From NCBI GenBank assembly GCA_019925795.1, contig CM034300.1:72519021-72583020 (forward strand): DNA of 64,000 nt, written 5' to 3'. Position numbers and translations under genes: made by a program. The notes under the pieces are model-generated. The model did no database searches. It saw only the letters and a program-made list of their open reading frames with translations, and was not told the DNA's origin. Positions 22,985 to 36,204 of the stretch are shown one piece after another; position 1 is the stretch's first letter; each line of letters starts with the position of its first letter. This stretch comes from Dendrobium chrysotoxum (Eukaryota; Streptophyta; Magnoliopsida; Asparagales; Orchidaceae).

Positions 22985-24250
22985 GTTGAGACGGATCAGA
23001 CTTATAGTTGGTTGATGGTGATCATGAGATCAAACTTGGGTAATGTTAGTCGGAGGTCCATAATCATGTAATGGTGGTTAAAAGACCTTAGTCGGGTGAT
23101 GGTAGTCTAAGGACTATAGTCGAGTGATAGTTGTCGGGGGATCATAATTTGGCAAGGGCAATTGAGGGAGTGAAATTGCGAGATGATGGTCGGAGGATTA
23201 TATTCGGGCGATGATGGTTGGAGGATTGTAGCGGGCGATGACGATGAAAGGACTGTAATAAGGCGATAGTGGTCAGATGGCCATAGCCATGCAACAATGG
23301 TCAAATGACTATAGTTGGGGGATGATAGGAGGATCCAAGTGGGGCGACTGTAATCAGAGGATTGCAGTTGGTGATAGTGGTTATAGAATCATAGTCGAGC
23401 AGAAGTGGTCGGAGTACTCTAATCGGGTGATGGTAGTCTGAGGAATGTAGTCAAGCCACAATGCTTGATAGACCATAGCTAGACAATAGTAGTGAGGTTT
23501 ATAATTGGATCATCGTGGCCTAACTACGATCCTCCAACCACCATCGCCCAACTATGACCTTGTGACACCAGTTGCTTGACTATGATCTCTCGATTAATGT
23601 CATCTGACCACAGTCCACTGATTATACAGTCTTCCAATAGTTGTTGCCCAACTATGATCGTCCAGTCATCATTGCCCAAATTCAATCCTCTGAACTCCAT
23701 CACCCAACTATGATTCCCCGACTACCTTCGCTTGACTACAGTGATCGAATCAACACCAACAGTCCTCCAGCCACCATCGCTCGACTATCATCCTCTTATC
23801 ACTATCACCCGACTATAGTCCATCGACAACCACTATCATATTATGGTTTTGATACCATTGTTGTCCAACTATGGTCCTTACAACATTGTCACCCAAGCAC
23901 GATCTTTTGACCATCGTCTAATTAAGGTCTAATGACCATCATCGACCAATTATGATCTCCCGATCATTGTTGTCTGATTATTATCTTGCACCACCATCAC
24001 TTAATGAGAATTGTGTGACCATTATCATCTGACTACGCTCCTATAACCATTACCTTCTAACTACGGTCCACTGACCACTATCTTGCGACTATGATCCTCC
24101 AACAATCATCACCAGAGTACGATCCTCAGACCCTCATCCCCCAATTATAACCCTTCGACCACCATCACCCTATTACAGTCCTCCGATTAGTGTTGTCAAA
24201 TCCTCCAACCATCGTCGTCAGTTACAACACACTAAACAATGACACTCAGC
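22985..24250. repeat. Inverted minisatellite array (module copy 2)
   Basis: G-rich units up to about 23510 and complementary C-rich units from about 23520, with the switch at 'gatcatcgtggcctaactac'. Same layout as copy 1. Confidence 0.85.
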
Positions 24251-26275
24251 TACACCAACATCTGTTAACTTCATCATTTGTCATTTCAATATTTTTATAT
24301 CATTTAAATATAATAAAAATGTCATATGCCAATTTTTTTAGTCCATATTAACTAAAATTGGGTCAAGATATCCTGATCCATTTTCTTTCTTTATATATCT
24401 ATGCCTAAGCCCAAATTTATTTTGGAAGTTGAATCTCATTGTTTAAATTGCATATAAATCTCCATTAATGAAGAAAAGATAAACTAGTCTAGAAGGAGTA
24501 CTGAAGTGTGTGCTTATATAATTGTTGAAATAGTTGAGAAAACTATTTGGTCATGTCTTTTTCAAATCATGATCAAATAAAGTTCAAGCTGTCATGTTTG
24601 AACTTTATTTGAACCATATTTAGATCTTGATTGATTTTTTTTTTTTGAATAACAAAGATTAATATTCGATTAGAATATGTAGAATATTTGATAATGGATC
24701 AAACTTTTATTTGAAAGATCTCAACCTTGCTTGATATTTGCTTGAACATTGTTTTAATGTAATTCAAATTAATTTGGGTTGGGGTAGACTTAAAGAAAGT
24801 ATTCCACAGTTCTAAGCTAGGGTATTTTAGTTATTAGAAAACTTTTGGGCATATTTCCTTAGGAAACTAAACATTGGACATATTTCTTCAACTTTGAACA
24901 TAATGAGTCAAATAAACTCAAATTTCCCATATCTTTATATTATGCTTAGACTTTTAAATTCAAGAACGGGCTATTTGATTGTTTAAAGTTAAAATTCATA
25001 ATTGAAAATAAAAAATTTTAAAAATATCATTTAATATTTAATATTCACATTTCTTAAAAACTAAGGTGAAAATTTTATTTAAATTTTTTTTCTTATAATT
25101 ATTAAAAAATAGGCCAACAAGATATCTATTTTTTTAATAAAGTTAGTCACTCATTTACGAGGCGACTATCATTTTATTTTGAAAAAAAAATTAATGTCAT
25201 CATAAGTTGTCCATTTAATGCGAGACTTTAATGTCATTTCATCAACCATTTGCCCATTAAGCGGGCGACTAAGTCTACTTTAAAATTTATATATCAACAT
25301 ATTTTAATAATTAATTTTATTATTATATACTATTGTAAAATTTCTCCTTGAAAAGTTTTATCATAAATAACTTTTTCATTGAAAGCTACGCAAAGTTGAA
25401 ATTTTTTTTTCTTGTGGGGTGGAGAGAACAAGTCAAAGATCATTTCCTCTTTTTTTGGTGTGAATATCTTGGTGCATTTTAATATTGAGCAATCATTAAG
25501 TCGAACTCTAGAATTCTTGTAATATTTAAGCTCTTTTTAATATGGAGTTACTTTATAAATGAGAGGTTTTTTTTTGAAGTGATATATATTATAATTTTCT
25601 TATCTAAAATTCTCAATTATTTTATCAGATGATATGTATTAGTTTCAAAATTCATATAAGATCATTAAGATATTTAAATTACTGAATGATATCATAATTA
25701 AGCAATCTTTGGTTCGTTGGAATTCTCTTATCGAGACTCTCACTTTGATATAAACACATAAGATTTGAACAACATTTGATTTTTCAGACAGTGTTGTGAA
25801 CTGTCTAACCATACTAAATCAAATTTCAGATGGTACAAAAGTGAACATTGAAACTTTCTGATTCACATATTTGCATCAAGATCCGCACTTAATTAGTGGA
25901 GGTCCTCAAGATGTACCAAGATACATTTTATATCATAAATAATTAATTTATGAATTTAAAATTAAATGATATAAACTACTTAAACATTGAAAAAATAAAG
26001 ATCAACTAAAAAAATCTGAAAAAAATTCCTCCATATGTTAATCAAATTCCAAAATGAAGTGAGTCAGCTTGAAAACTATGCTCAGCCTAAAAGCAATGCA
26101 CAAGAAATGCTTTCCATGCTAAGAGAATTAGTTGTCCCATCAATCAATTGGTCTGCTAATTGTCTCTGAAGATGTTTAACAATTAAGATAAGGGATTTTT
26201 ACGTGTATAATACTTCAAACTATTGTAACTACATATTAACACCCAAATTTTTGTATTTACTGATATACCATCTAA

Positions 26276-27060
26276 AACCCCCCATTTTCATCTATTCTAC
26301 CACTCCGTTATAACCCCCGTCGAAAATTCCGCTTTTCGTTTGCAAGGTTTGCGAGAGGATCCTCCTCGACTGCTTTCGCTTCTGCTCTCTCGACTGCAAG
26401 GTCCTAACTTTTGCCCTTTTCACTTCTTGTTCGAATCAATCTCCATTGCTCCTTCTCTGATTCTTCCAAAATTTACAGTTTGTTGGAACATCAAATGAAA
26501 CCAGGGTCAGGAAACAGGGGAAGAAGAACAAAAAGACAACGGGATCTCAGCACTCCTGCCATAGTATCTTTATCTGTTATGATGTTATCAAAGGAATTTC
26601 TACTGTTCATCTTCTTGCTTCTCTGCTCTATTTTCCTTTATGATCTTTACAGATTACAGAACTTATCAGATCTATGTTGGGTGAAGTTGGGGTGGTGTTT
26701 GGTGAGGAAGATCTATATCTTCTTTATGGAATGGACTGGAGCAGCAACTACCTCCACATTGGCTAATGCGTACTCAGACGACGGTAAACCTTGGAGAGTC
26801 AATCTTTCACAGCGAGGTCGTGCTATTGTCCCTTGTCGAGATGGCTCCCATTCTCCGTGTGCCATCGTCTCTTGTCGAGATCGCTTCCATTCTTCGTGTG
26901 GCTAATGAAGTTGAGGCCACGTATCCCAGGGTTGTGTATCTCTGTAAGTTAAATTCTGTATATGGCGGGGAAGACAGTCGCTCGCTCGAACAAATGGAAG
27001 ATAGTCGGGCGCGAAAGTGGTTCAAACAATGATTTTTGATGGGGCATAGCCAGAGTGTTA
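26276..27060 (+). pseudogene. Callose synthase (glucan synthase-like) first-exon fragment with 5' flank
   Basis: From 26766 the frame reads RTQTTVNLGESIFHSEVV, then LVEMAPILRV, PSSLVEIASILRV and ANEVEATYPRVVYLC. This is the conserved N terminus of plant callose synthases (usual form: LGESxFDSEVVPSSLVEIAPILRVANEVE). The 13-residue SLVEIAPILRV unit is duplicated in tandem (39 bp). The exon ends at about 26943 in CTCT|GTAAGT, a good donor, where native genes also break near YLC. About 500 bp upstream (26276-26760) is CT-rich and may be native 5' UTR/intron. Nothing of the ~1,900-residue remainder is present. It is a captured or left-behind gene fragment. Confidence 0.8.
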
Positions 27061-27254
27061 GAATAGACGAAAAGGAGGGTTTTACGTGTTTTTAAGAAAG
27101 GTTGGTTTAGATTGAAGATTTGAAGCAGTTCGGTGATGTTGGATTTTTTTTAATAGTTGTACTAAATATTGATATTTATATGTATAAGGTAAACCTAAAA
27201 TTTATTAATTTATCTTAATAATAATAATAATAATAATAATATTTTAAAGAAAAT

Positions 27255-27545
27255 TCTATGCATTTAGCGGCGGTTTAAACCGCTGCTATTCTGGAGATAT
27301 AGTGATCGTTTAAACTGCTGCTATTTTGGACCTATAACAATGGTTTAAACCATTGCTACGGCTCCAGAATAGAGGTGGTTTAAACCACGGCTAAAAAAAA
27401 ATGTTTAAATATCTACCTGGCAGTTTGCAAAACTAGTGCTAAAACCCCTTACAACGAATACTAATTAAGACGGTAGTACAACGATTTTGGAACCGCTGCA
27501 ATTGTTTTTGGCTGCCAAAAGTGCTGCAAAAGTCATTTTTTTGTA
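27255..27545. repeat. CACTA-like subterminal repeat block (copy 3)
   Basis: Units 'gcggcggtttaaaccgct' and 'ctgctattctggaga', ending 'gcaaaagtcatttttttgta'. Confidence 0.5.
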
Positions 27546-27750
27546 AAGTCTTCCAACTCCAGCCATATAAGCTGATCTATACGATGTATATTTGCTACAA
27601 TGTGCCAAGGTCTTCCCCCGAGGATGAGCATCATTTGTAATCAACGATAAATACTAGTGAAATCATTTTAACTGGACGAGACTCTATGATTTTTCCATTT
27701 TTTTGGAGGTTTTCGTGAAAAAAATCTAGTGTCTCTTATAACTCTTGCAT

Positions 27751-27752
<2 letters not shown>

Positions 27753-27809
<57 letters not shown>
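27753..27809. repeat. (TA)n microsatellite
   Basis: About 28 uninterrupted AT/TA units within module copy 3. Confidence 0.97.
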
Positions 27810-27810
<1 letters not shown>

Positions 27811-28093
27811 TATATGTATCTTTGTTAGATCTTTGTACAAAACTAGGATTTTAAGCTTTAAATCTCTCTAAAGCTGTAAATGTTCCGACATGCAAAGAGT
27901 AGACTTCTATAACTTTAAACATAATAAAGTATTATTTCAACTATGCTAGACACATGATTTTTTTACTTTTCGGATTTCTTGCATAAAAACTCTGATGTGT
28001 CATGCATTCTTCTCTTTTATATAAATATGTTGGATATTGTCATAAAGTTATGACGTAAAACTTTATTTTTATTGTAGCATATTTCCTAGCATG

Positions 28094-28136
<43 letters not shown>

Positions 28137-28569
28137 TAATTAAATTTAGATAAATTACAACTATCATGAATTTTTAATATTGCACTCAAATTTTATTTAT
28201 TTATGCAGCAAATATCGAACTATTACTATTTGCAAAAAGCACAACGCAAAATTTAAAGACTAAAATAAAATATAATATTATAATTTAAAGTTTAAAGACT
28301 AAAATAACATTGATTAATCCACGTTTTAAATTTTCATTAAACTCTATAATTTTATTTTCGTGTATGCAAATACTTGAATTATTAGTTTATTTTTTTTGTT
28401 GATAGAAATATAATTAACCAATAAAGATTTGAATGATATATAAGAAATTTCTAAATATAAATAAATTATTTTATAAATATTTCATCTAGAATTATTAAAA
28501 GGGTTCAATATGATTTATTTATGAAATTCATGAAATATGCTTATATGATATTTAATATATATCCTAAAA

Positions 28570-29150
28570 AATTATCTTGATCAGGCACGAATCTCGAGGC
28601 AAAATCAAGTTGGAAATTTCGAAAATTAAAATAGCGACCATGTGAACTCCGATTTCAGCAAACTTATATTCGATCCGAACTTCTCGAAAAGACGAACCCG
28701 ACGACACCAAATTTGACTCAATCCGAGCCCATTTGGGTCCAAATCGAATATCCAAAGCTCATTTAGAAAGTTTAAACCGTAAATTGGATGACCAAACGGC
28801 TTCCAAACATGGTATGCTTATAGTCAAATTCGAGCGGCTCGACGAGACAAATCCATAGAGCCCAAGATCACCAAATTTTGATATCATTAAGACATTCAAA
28901 TATCCAGTAATCGGTTTATGATCAAGGGGATCAACATCGGCCGTTCATTCAAACCACTCCCACCTTACCTTTGATTGTCTCCCTATTTACTGGTCATGCT
29001 ACTCTCAGAAAACTATAAATAGACCCCTCATTTTTCATGAAAAAGAAGAAGGAGGGAGCAAAGGAAGGGAGGCAAGGAAATGAAGGAAGAGAAGGAAGAG
29101 AGAGAAGCTAGAGCTCTCTTGCCACCAGACTCCTCCTCGACCACCGTTGC
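28570..29150 (+). mobile_element. Truncated Copia-type LTR in module copy 3
   Basis: Reverse complement of about 3580-4130, with shared words such as 'atctcgagg', 'ccgagcccatttggg' and 'gagcccaagatc'. It has TATAAATA at 29024-29031 and a GA-rich leader, and stops after 'ctcctcctcgaccaccg'. It is the same LTR family as in module copy 1 but in opposite orientation and at a different site. Confidence 0.6.
29024..29031 (+). promoter_or_regulatory. TATA box of LTR promoter
   Basis: TATAAATA followed by a purine-rich leader within the LTR fragment. Confidence 0.5.
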
Positions 29151-29179
29151 ACAAATATGACCTTTCATCAACCAGTTAT

Positions 29180-29440
29180 TTAAGAGATGAAATGAGTGAA
29201 ACAAATGCTCCTTGCTTCTTTAATTATTTGATAGATTGATGCCTTAACTCCCTTAGAGGATGCTTGAGGAGGTGTAACGGGATACAGTCCATTACTACTG
29301 GGACCTTGGAGGAGAAGTGAAATGTTCTTCAAATCCTTGATTTGAAAACCATGAGAATTAAATAAAACATAATAGTTAGATGTGAGCTGTTTGATTGATA
29401 AGAGGTTATGAGCTAGATTAGGAACATAATATAAAAGATA
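29180..29440 (-). pseudogene. Copia GAG-pre-integrase fragment (module copy 3)
   Basis: On the - strand it reads YYVPNLAHNLLSIKQLTSN, then HGFQIKDLKN, LLLQGPSSNGLYPV. This is the pre-integrase zinc-binding region of Copia pol, where the usual pattern is L.VP...NLLS...L followed by LLQG...NGLY. It is open for about 85 codons. The ORF is extended artificially at its start by the TA repeat. No protease or integrase core is present. Confidence 0.75.
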
Positions 29441-29442
29441 AA

Positions 29443-29545
<103 letters not shown>

Positions 29546-29659
29546 TTGCATGAAAATGTAGGAAGAATACCTTGACTGGTGGCAACTATAGCCAATGTCT
29601 GACTATTTCAAACAGAAAATTGTTGATGTCCTTGAAACAGTTGAACTGATTGTAGTTGA

Positions 29660-30930
29660 GATGAATCAGACTTATAGTTGGTCAATGGTGGTCATTAGAT
29701 CAAACTTGGGTGATGGTGGTCAGAGGTCCATAATAAAGTAATGGTGGTTAAAAAACCTTAGTCGGGTGATGGTAGTCCAAGGACTATAGTGGAGTGATAG
29801 TTATCGAGGGATCATAGTTGGGCAAGGGAGATTGGGGGAGTGAAGTTGGGAGATGATGGTTGGAGGATCATATTTGGGCGATGATTGTTGGAGCACTGTA
29901 GTGGGTGATAACGATCAAAGGACTGTAACAAGACGAAAGTGGGCATATGGACATAGCCATGCAATGATGATCAAATGACTATAGTCGGGGGATGATAGGA
30001 CGATCCAAGTGGGACGACTATAATTAGAGGATTCTAGTTGGCGATAGTTGTTATAAGATAATAGTCGGGCATAAGTGGTCGGAGTACTGTAATTGAGAGA
30101 TGGTAGTCTGAGGAATGCAGTCAAACCACAATGCTATATAGTCCATAGTTAGACAATAGTGGTGACATTTATAATTGTATCTTCGTGGCCTAGTTACGAT
30201 CAACCAACTACTATCGCCCAACTATGAAATTGTGACATGAGTTGCTTGATTGTGGTATCTCGATTAATGTCATCTGACCATGGTCCATTGATTATATAAT
30301 CTTCCAATAGTTGTTGCCCAACTATAATTCTCCAGCCATCATTGCCCAATTATTGTCCTCTAAACTCCAACACCCATCTATGGTTTCCCGACTACCTTCA
30401 TTTGACTACATTTGATAGAATCAATATCATCAGTTCTCCAGCCACCATCGCTTGACTATTGTCCTCTTATCACTATCACCTGACTATAGTCCTTCGATAG
30501 CCATTATCAGATTATGGTTTTGAAACAATTTTATCCCAACTATGGTCCTGAGAACATTGTTGCCCAAGCACGATCTTTTGACCATCGCCTAATTAAGGTC
30601 CAATGACTATCGTCAACCAATTATGATCTCCCGATCACTGTTGTCTGATTATTATTTTGCACCACCATAACTTAATGAGAATCGTGTGACCACGATCATC
30701 TGACAATGCTCCTATGACCATCACTTTCCAACTGCGATCCTTTAACCACTATCTTATGACTATGGTCTTCCAACATCATCACCAGACTACGTTCTCTAAC
30801 CATCATCCCCCAAGTATGACCCTTCGACAGCCATCACCTTACTACAATCCTCCAATTATTGTCGTCAAATCCTCCCACTCGTCGTCGTCAGTTACAACCC
30901 ACTAAACAATGAAACTTGGCTACACCAACA
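29660..30930. repeat. Inverted minisatellite array (module copy 3)
   Basis: G-rich ~30-bp units to about 30175, C-rich complementary units from about 30180. Confidence 0.85.
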
Positions 30931-32100
30931 TCTGTTAACTTCATCATTTGTTATTGCAAAATTTTTATATCATTTAAATACAATAAAAATGTCACACGTC
31001 AATTTTTTTAGTCCAATTTAACTAAAATTGGGTCAAGATATCCTGATCGATTTTCTTTCTTTATATATCTATGCCTAAGCCCTTTTTTTTTTGGAAGTTG
31101 AATCTCATTGTTTAAATTACATATAAATCTCTATTAATTAAGAAAAGATAAGCTAGTCAAGATGGAGTACTGAAATCTATGCTTATATAATTGTTGAAAT
31201 AGTTGGGAAACTATTTGATCATAGCTTGTTCAAATCATGATCTAATAACATTTTGAATATTCAAATCTGGATTGATTTTTTTTTTGAATAACAAAGATTA
31301 ATGCTCGATTAGGATATGTAGAATGTTTGATCATGGATCAAACTTTTGGGCATATTTTCTTAGTAAATGAAACATTAGGTATATCTCTCCTGTTTTGAGC
31401 ATAACGGGGCAAATAAACTCAAATTTTCCAAAGCTTTATATTATGTTTAAACTTTTAAATTCAAGAAAGATAAATTTGATTATTTAAAATAGACAAGTTT
31501 AAAAAAGTCATTTAATATTTAATATTCGCATTTCTTAAAAACCAATGTGAAAATTTTATTTAAAATTTTTTTCTTAGAATTATTAAAAAATAAGCCAACA
31601 AAACATCTATTTTTTTTAATAAAGTTAGTCACCCATTTGCCACGCGACTATCATTTCATTTTGAATAAAAATTAATGTCATCATAAGTTGCCCGTTTAAT
31701 GGGAGACTTTCATGCCAGTTCATCAACATTTGATTTTTTAAATAGTGCTGTGAACTTTCTAATCATAGTAAATCAAATTTCAGATGGTACAAAAGTTGAC
31801 ATTGAAAATTTTTTATTTATGTATTTGCATCAAGATCCGCACTTAATTTGGAGGTCCTGAAGATGTAACAAGATACATTTTATATCATAAATAATTAATT
31901 TATGAATTTAAAATTAAATGATATAAACTACTTAAACACTGAAAAAAAACTATTTAATCAAATTCCAAAATTAATTGAAAACTATGCTCAGTTGAAATCT
32001 GCACAAGAAATGCTTTCCACGCCAAGAGGTTAGTTGTCCCATCAATCAATTGGTCCGCTAATTATCTTTGAAGATGTTTAACAAGTAAGATAATTAGGAA

Positions 32101-32608
32101 ATGATTAATTAATTTAATAAGTAAAAAAATATTTATTTTTGAACTCTTATTAAAATAATTAAAAGAATAATTTAGCTTAAAAGATGATAATTAAATATTA
32201 TTATTATTATTTAATCTAAATAACTTGAATTAATATAAAAAATAATTTAGTAATCATTCAATGTATTTACTTATTAACTAAATAATTCAAGAATAATTTT
32301 ATTTAGGTTAGTATTATTAAAATCTATTACTATTTTGTGAGCATTGCATTAAAGAATAAAGCATTGCATCAAAGAATAAATTAAAATGTTAATCATATTA
32401 ATGATTTCTATAATCATATTTTCCTAAATACTTAACTATTAATTATTCTATTAAATAATTTTTTCTTAATTTTTATTAATTTTGATTAAATATTCTTTTT
32501 TTTCTGCATAACTTTTTTCAGCCACATATATAATCGTTTTTAATAATTCATATTTATTAAATTATTTACAAATTTTTCTATAACATAAAGAAAATTTAAC
32601 AATGACCT
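32101..32608. other. AT-rich DNA, no feature
   Basis: Very AT-rich sequence with short direct repeats such as 'aaagaataaagcattgcat'. No gene. Confidence 0.6.
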
Positions 32609-32809
32609 AGGCTTTGTTTGGGACTGCTTTCTTACTGCTTATTTATGCAACTTGGTAGTACGAAAATTATAATTTTTGTACTAAAAAGCTGCTTTAAGAG
32701 GGACGGCTTTTTTACTGCTTCTTTATGCAACTTTTCAGTACAAAAATTAAATTTTTTTACTAAAAAGTTGCTTTAAGAAGCAATAAGAAGGTCATCCTAA
32801 ATGAAGCCT
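32609..32809. mobile_element. MITE with internal duplication
   Basis: Left end 'ggctttgtttgggactgctt' and right end, reverse-complemented, 'ggcttcatttaggatgacc' form imperfect terminal inverted repeats flanked by TA. The unit 'ttactgctt.tttatgcaactt' to 'aaaaagctgctttaaga' occurs twice inside. It resembles Tourist/PIF-type or hAT MITEs, but the superfamily is unclear. Confidence 0.6.
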
Positions 32810-32849
32810 TAAGAGTCGGCACATATTACTACTGAAGAAGTGAATAAAA

Positions 32850-33208
32850 ACGTTTCTCCTGAATAGTTTATAGCTTCCAAAGCATGTCAAAAGTCTCTTG
32901 ATGCATGTCCGCAAATGCATTGCATTTGGCATGCATGTCTTTAAGGTTTTAGCTATTTAACACGTGGGAGTATAAATATTTGCATGTGTTCTAATATCAG
33001 AGAGACATCTTAAAATATGCAAATGTGTGATTTGTATATTGTTTGGTCATTTTTCTTATAGGGGAAATTTTCAAACATTAATAGGTTTTTAGTAAGAAAT
33101 AAAAGATCTTAAGTATATTTTTATTGTATATATATGTTTACAAATATGAAAATTGCATTTTAACTTTTTAAAGATATAATTAGTTATAAAAGTATAAAAC
33201 TAACATTC
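32850..33208 (-). mobile_element. Possible 3' LTR start beside Copia pol remnant
   Basis: On the - strand 'gtgagagaa' (polypurine-tract-like) is followed by TGTTAGTTTTATAC (plus strand ending at about 33208). This is how Copia 3' LTRs begin, and it lies downstream of the pol remnant at 33500-34190. The outer boundary was not found. Confidence 0.4.
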
Positions 33209-33499
33209 TCTCACTTGGTCCAAATATTCTATCATTACTATATTAAAAAATAAAATTTACGGATCATCGTAGCAGATCCACTAAGAGGGAGTATTATCAC
33301 TCATGATCGCAACAAATGTCTCTTATGCATTACTCATATAATGTAATGAATAAACCCAATGTTTATTTCAGCTTCAACATTAATGATGCTCATCAAACCA
33401 ATATAAATGTGCACAAAATAGTTAAATAGAAAAAGCATCATATTCATAAAACATTACCATTTAAAATATTCATCAATACAATGAAATCAACCAAAATGA

Positions 33500-34190
33500 C
33501 AAAGATCCATACTGTCAGCATGATCCTTAAACTATTTTGGTTTAATGTCTTTAGTGAAATGATCATCTATCATTAACTCAGTGCATATGTGTTCAATAAC
33601 CACTATTTCTCTTTAACATGTTCTCTTATGACTAAGTACTTAATGTTGATGTGCTTACTTCAACTACTACTCTTATTGTTTTTAGCTAAAAAGACTGCAA
33701 TTGAATTGTCACCATATAACCTTAATGGCCTAGATATAGAATCCACAAGCTTAAGCCCAAAAATAAAACCCTTCATCCATACACCATGTGAGGTAGCCTC
33801 AAAACTAGACACAAGCAAAACCTCTATAGGAGAAGTATCAGTTCAAGTTTGCTTAACACTTCTCTAAGACATAGTTCCACCAGCAAACATAAAGATGTAT
33901 CCAAAAGTTAATTTTTAAGAATTAATATAGCCAGTAAAGTCAAAATTAAAGTAATAGTCACCTCCAAACTATCAGTCCACTTATATATAAGTATGTAGTC
34001 CTTAGTACCTTGAAGATACCTTATCACCTTCTTTATAGCTCGCTCGTGGTATGTAATTGGACAATTCTGACATCTTCTTAGCATCTTAATTGTAAATGCT
34101 ATGTCAGGTCTTATGCAGATTTGAGAATACATCAAACTACCAACAACTAAAGAAAATAAGATGCTTCTCATTTCCTCCCTCTCAAAGTCA
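33500..34190 (-). pseudogene. Copia pol remnant: end of RT and RNase H
   Basis: The - strand frame 34171-33908 reads VVGSLMYSQICIRPDIAF, YHERAIKKVIRYLQGTKDY, the conserved RT-to-RNase H connection of Tnt1-type Copia elements. Downstream, with stops and frameshifts, come pieces such as VVIEHICTELMIDDHFTKDI (about 33600-33540), the C-terminal RNase H motif. It is non-functional. The + strand ORF at 33589-33867 is its shadow. Confidence 0.85.
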
Positions 34191-34248
34191 ATTGTAAGTC
34201 ATAATTCTAGCTAGTAACATGCCTTGTAGTATAATTTATTTCTCCAAT

Positions 34249-34260
34249 CGATGCTCTAAT
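34249..34260 (-). promoter_or_regulatory. Candidate tRNA-Met primer binding site
   Basis: TGGTATTAGAGC on the - strand, one mismatch from the common plant PBS TGGTATCAGAGC. It lies about a dozen bases after the 'catgaca' end of the adjacent Gypsy-type LTR. The position and orientation are right for that LTR to be a 5' LTR. Confidence 0.55.
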
Positions 34261-34271
34261 ACCAGAATGCT

Positions 34272-35939
34272 TGTCATGGCCCGACCTGATATGACCCAAC
34301 CAAACCTCACAGGGCATACCATGCCCGATCGTGGCAACAAGCAGAAACTGATCCTAAGATCTAGTTGGAGAAATGCAAAGGAGCTAAATATCCAAATTAT
34401 ACCCAACATAGAGCCACTACTGAATATTAATATAAAGCAGAAGAATATAATATCTCATAAATAATTTCTTTATGTCATCCAAAAACATATGTATAATTTG
34501 AGATTTATTTACACAATGCTTGGCAACAGAAGAGTACAACAAAAAATAAAAATCAAGCCTACAAAGAAAACTAACAAAAATACATACTTACAACACATAT
34601 TAAAGCATGATATCATAAACTACATAGTTTTCTCCTTACTCTTTCCCTAGCCTAAAAAAACAAGCAAAAAGCAGGAGTGAGCTAACACGGCTCAATATGC
34701 TATAATAGCCTAAAATATGAATCAATAACTTAAACTAATGGACAGAAAATGATGAAATAACAGATGTACTGTACAAAAAAATTGAAGCTAAAGTAGTTAT
34801 TTATCTTGGACTGAAATAAGCATTTAATTAACTACTGAAATGATACTTAAACTGACTGAAATATAAATAAATATCTCATAGCAAGTATCAGAATGACCTT
34901 CAGGCCCCAACTCTCAATATTTAATAAATAATAGAATATTTTCTCTCTGCCAACAAAATTCATTCTTAGTAAATATCAGAATAGCCCTTAGGTTCCAGAA
35001 CTTCTAACACATATAACAAATAAAAAAAATTCCTTCTTGTCTACAGCAAAAATTCTTTTTGCACTATTCAAATATTTCAAACACAAATACAATGTATTTT
35101 ACACTACTGAAGTGATTACAATGTTATTGTTTAATTCTATAAAAAATGCTCTAACGATTGTCAAAATAATTTCCCATCTAGTGTTCTACAATTTGCCAAA
35201 AAACAATAGTTTTTAGAATTCTACCACATTACCAGAGATTATGTCAAAGTAAAATTTTGAATTAATAAAAATAACTGCTTTTCAAATTCATCTGGTAGAA
35301 AACTTAAATAAATACTCAAAACGATTAGATAATGATACTGATAATATATCAAAAATTACGCGGATGAAATTTACCAGAATAAGAGAAAACTGCATTTTTG
35401 TAAAACCAAATTATAAATTTAATCAAAAAATTCTCAAAAATTTGAATTATTGAAATATGATAGAAAAACGTAACCTATCTTGACCCAAGCAATTTCAGAA
35501 CTGGTCCGTCAGCTGAAAATGACCCAAAGCCATCCAAAATAGACTTTATCTCTCTAGAAAATCTCTCTTTCTCTCACTAGCTCTAGTTGCTTAATAGATC
35601 AAGTGAATTTAAATAATTAATTTGGATATTCTTATTATAAAAATTAGGCCTAGCACTATGGCGCCCCATGACGCTCCTTTAGAAAACCTGCAGTGCCACC
35701 CAAACGCTATCAAGCTGAATTAATTTGCCAAAAATCCTAGAGCACTGGTGTTGCAACATCTCCGAACTTAGCGCCACGATGCCCAGGGGGAAATTAAAAT
35801 TTTCAAACATGTAAATAGACCCTCGAGATCCACTTCAGAGCACACACAGACTCTCACATGCACATGAAACACTTCCAAACAAATGTAGAGGGGTTAAAAG
35901 GTAGAAGTTTAGTGGGTTAACTCAACTTAGGTCTTATCA
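34272..35939 (-). mobile_element. Gypsy-type LTR (5' LTR, degraded)
   Basis: On the - strand it ends in 'cgggccatgaca' before the PBS-like site. It contains 'attgagccgtgttagctcac' (near 34675-34700, plus coordinates) and a block of 'gcgcc/acgct' words near 35650-35790, shared with the LTRs at 45694 and 56815. The starting TGATAAGACC near 35939 is tentative. No internal Gypsy coding region follows; Copia sequence does. Confidence 0.5.
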
Positions 35940-36204
35940 TAATGTGTAGAATTGTATATTAATTCTGAATGTTTCACACATGTATTATGAGTAATCATCA
36001 ATTAACATGATTAAGTATTTTGGATTATGAAAATCCATGTATGAATAATAAATATTTGTATGTATAATCACCAATATATATATAATGGACAAACAAGATT
36101 ATTGCATCTTTCTTGTCAAGCTAATTCTTAAGCTTGATGTAATCTTTTTTCATGTGACACTTTTTTCTATAGAAGAAATGAATGGATACTGTCTTAATGT
36201 CCGT

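Larger units (their letters stand above)
20885..26170. repeat. Composite repeat module, copy 2
   Basis: Repeats the order of copy 1: leader 'ttaagaaaactcttaatt', AAT run (21358-21413), 'gcggtttaaa' block (21428-21715), second AAT run (22231-22265), short TA run (22492-22521), Copia fragment (22620-22860), inverted minisatellite (22985-24250) and AT-rich tail. It lacks the segment matching about 2880-4240 of copy 1. It contains about 500 bp (24300-24790) absent from copy 1 but present in copy 3. It has no host gene. Confidence 0.78.

Noticed and set aside
33589..33867. 92-codon ORF on the + strand
   Set aside because: Antisense shadow of the Copia RNase H remnant on the - strand.
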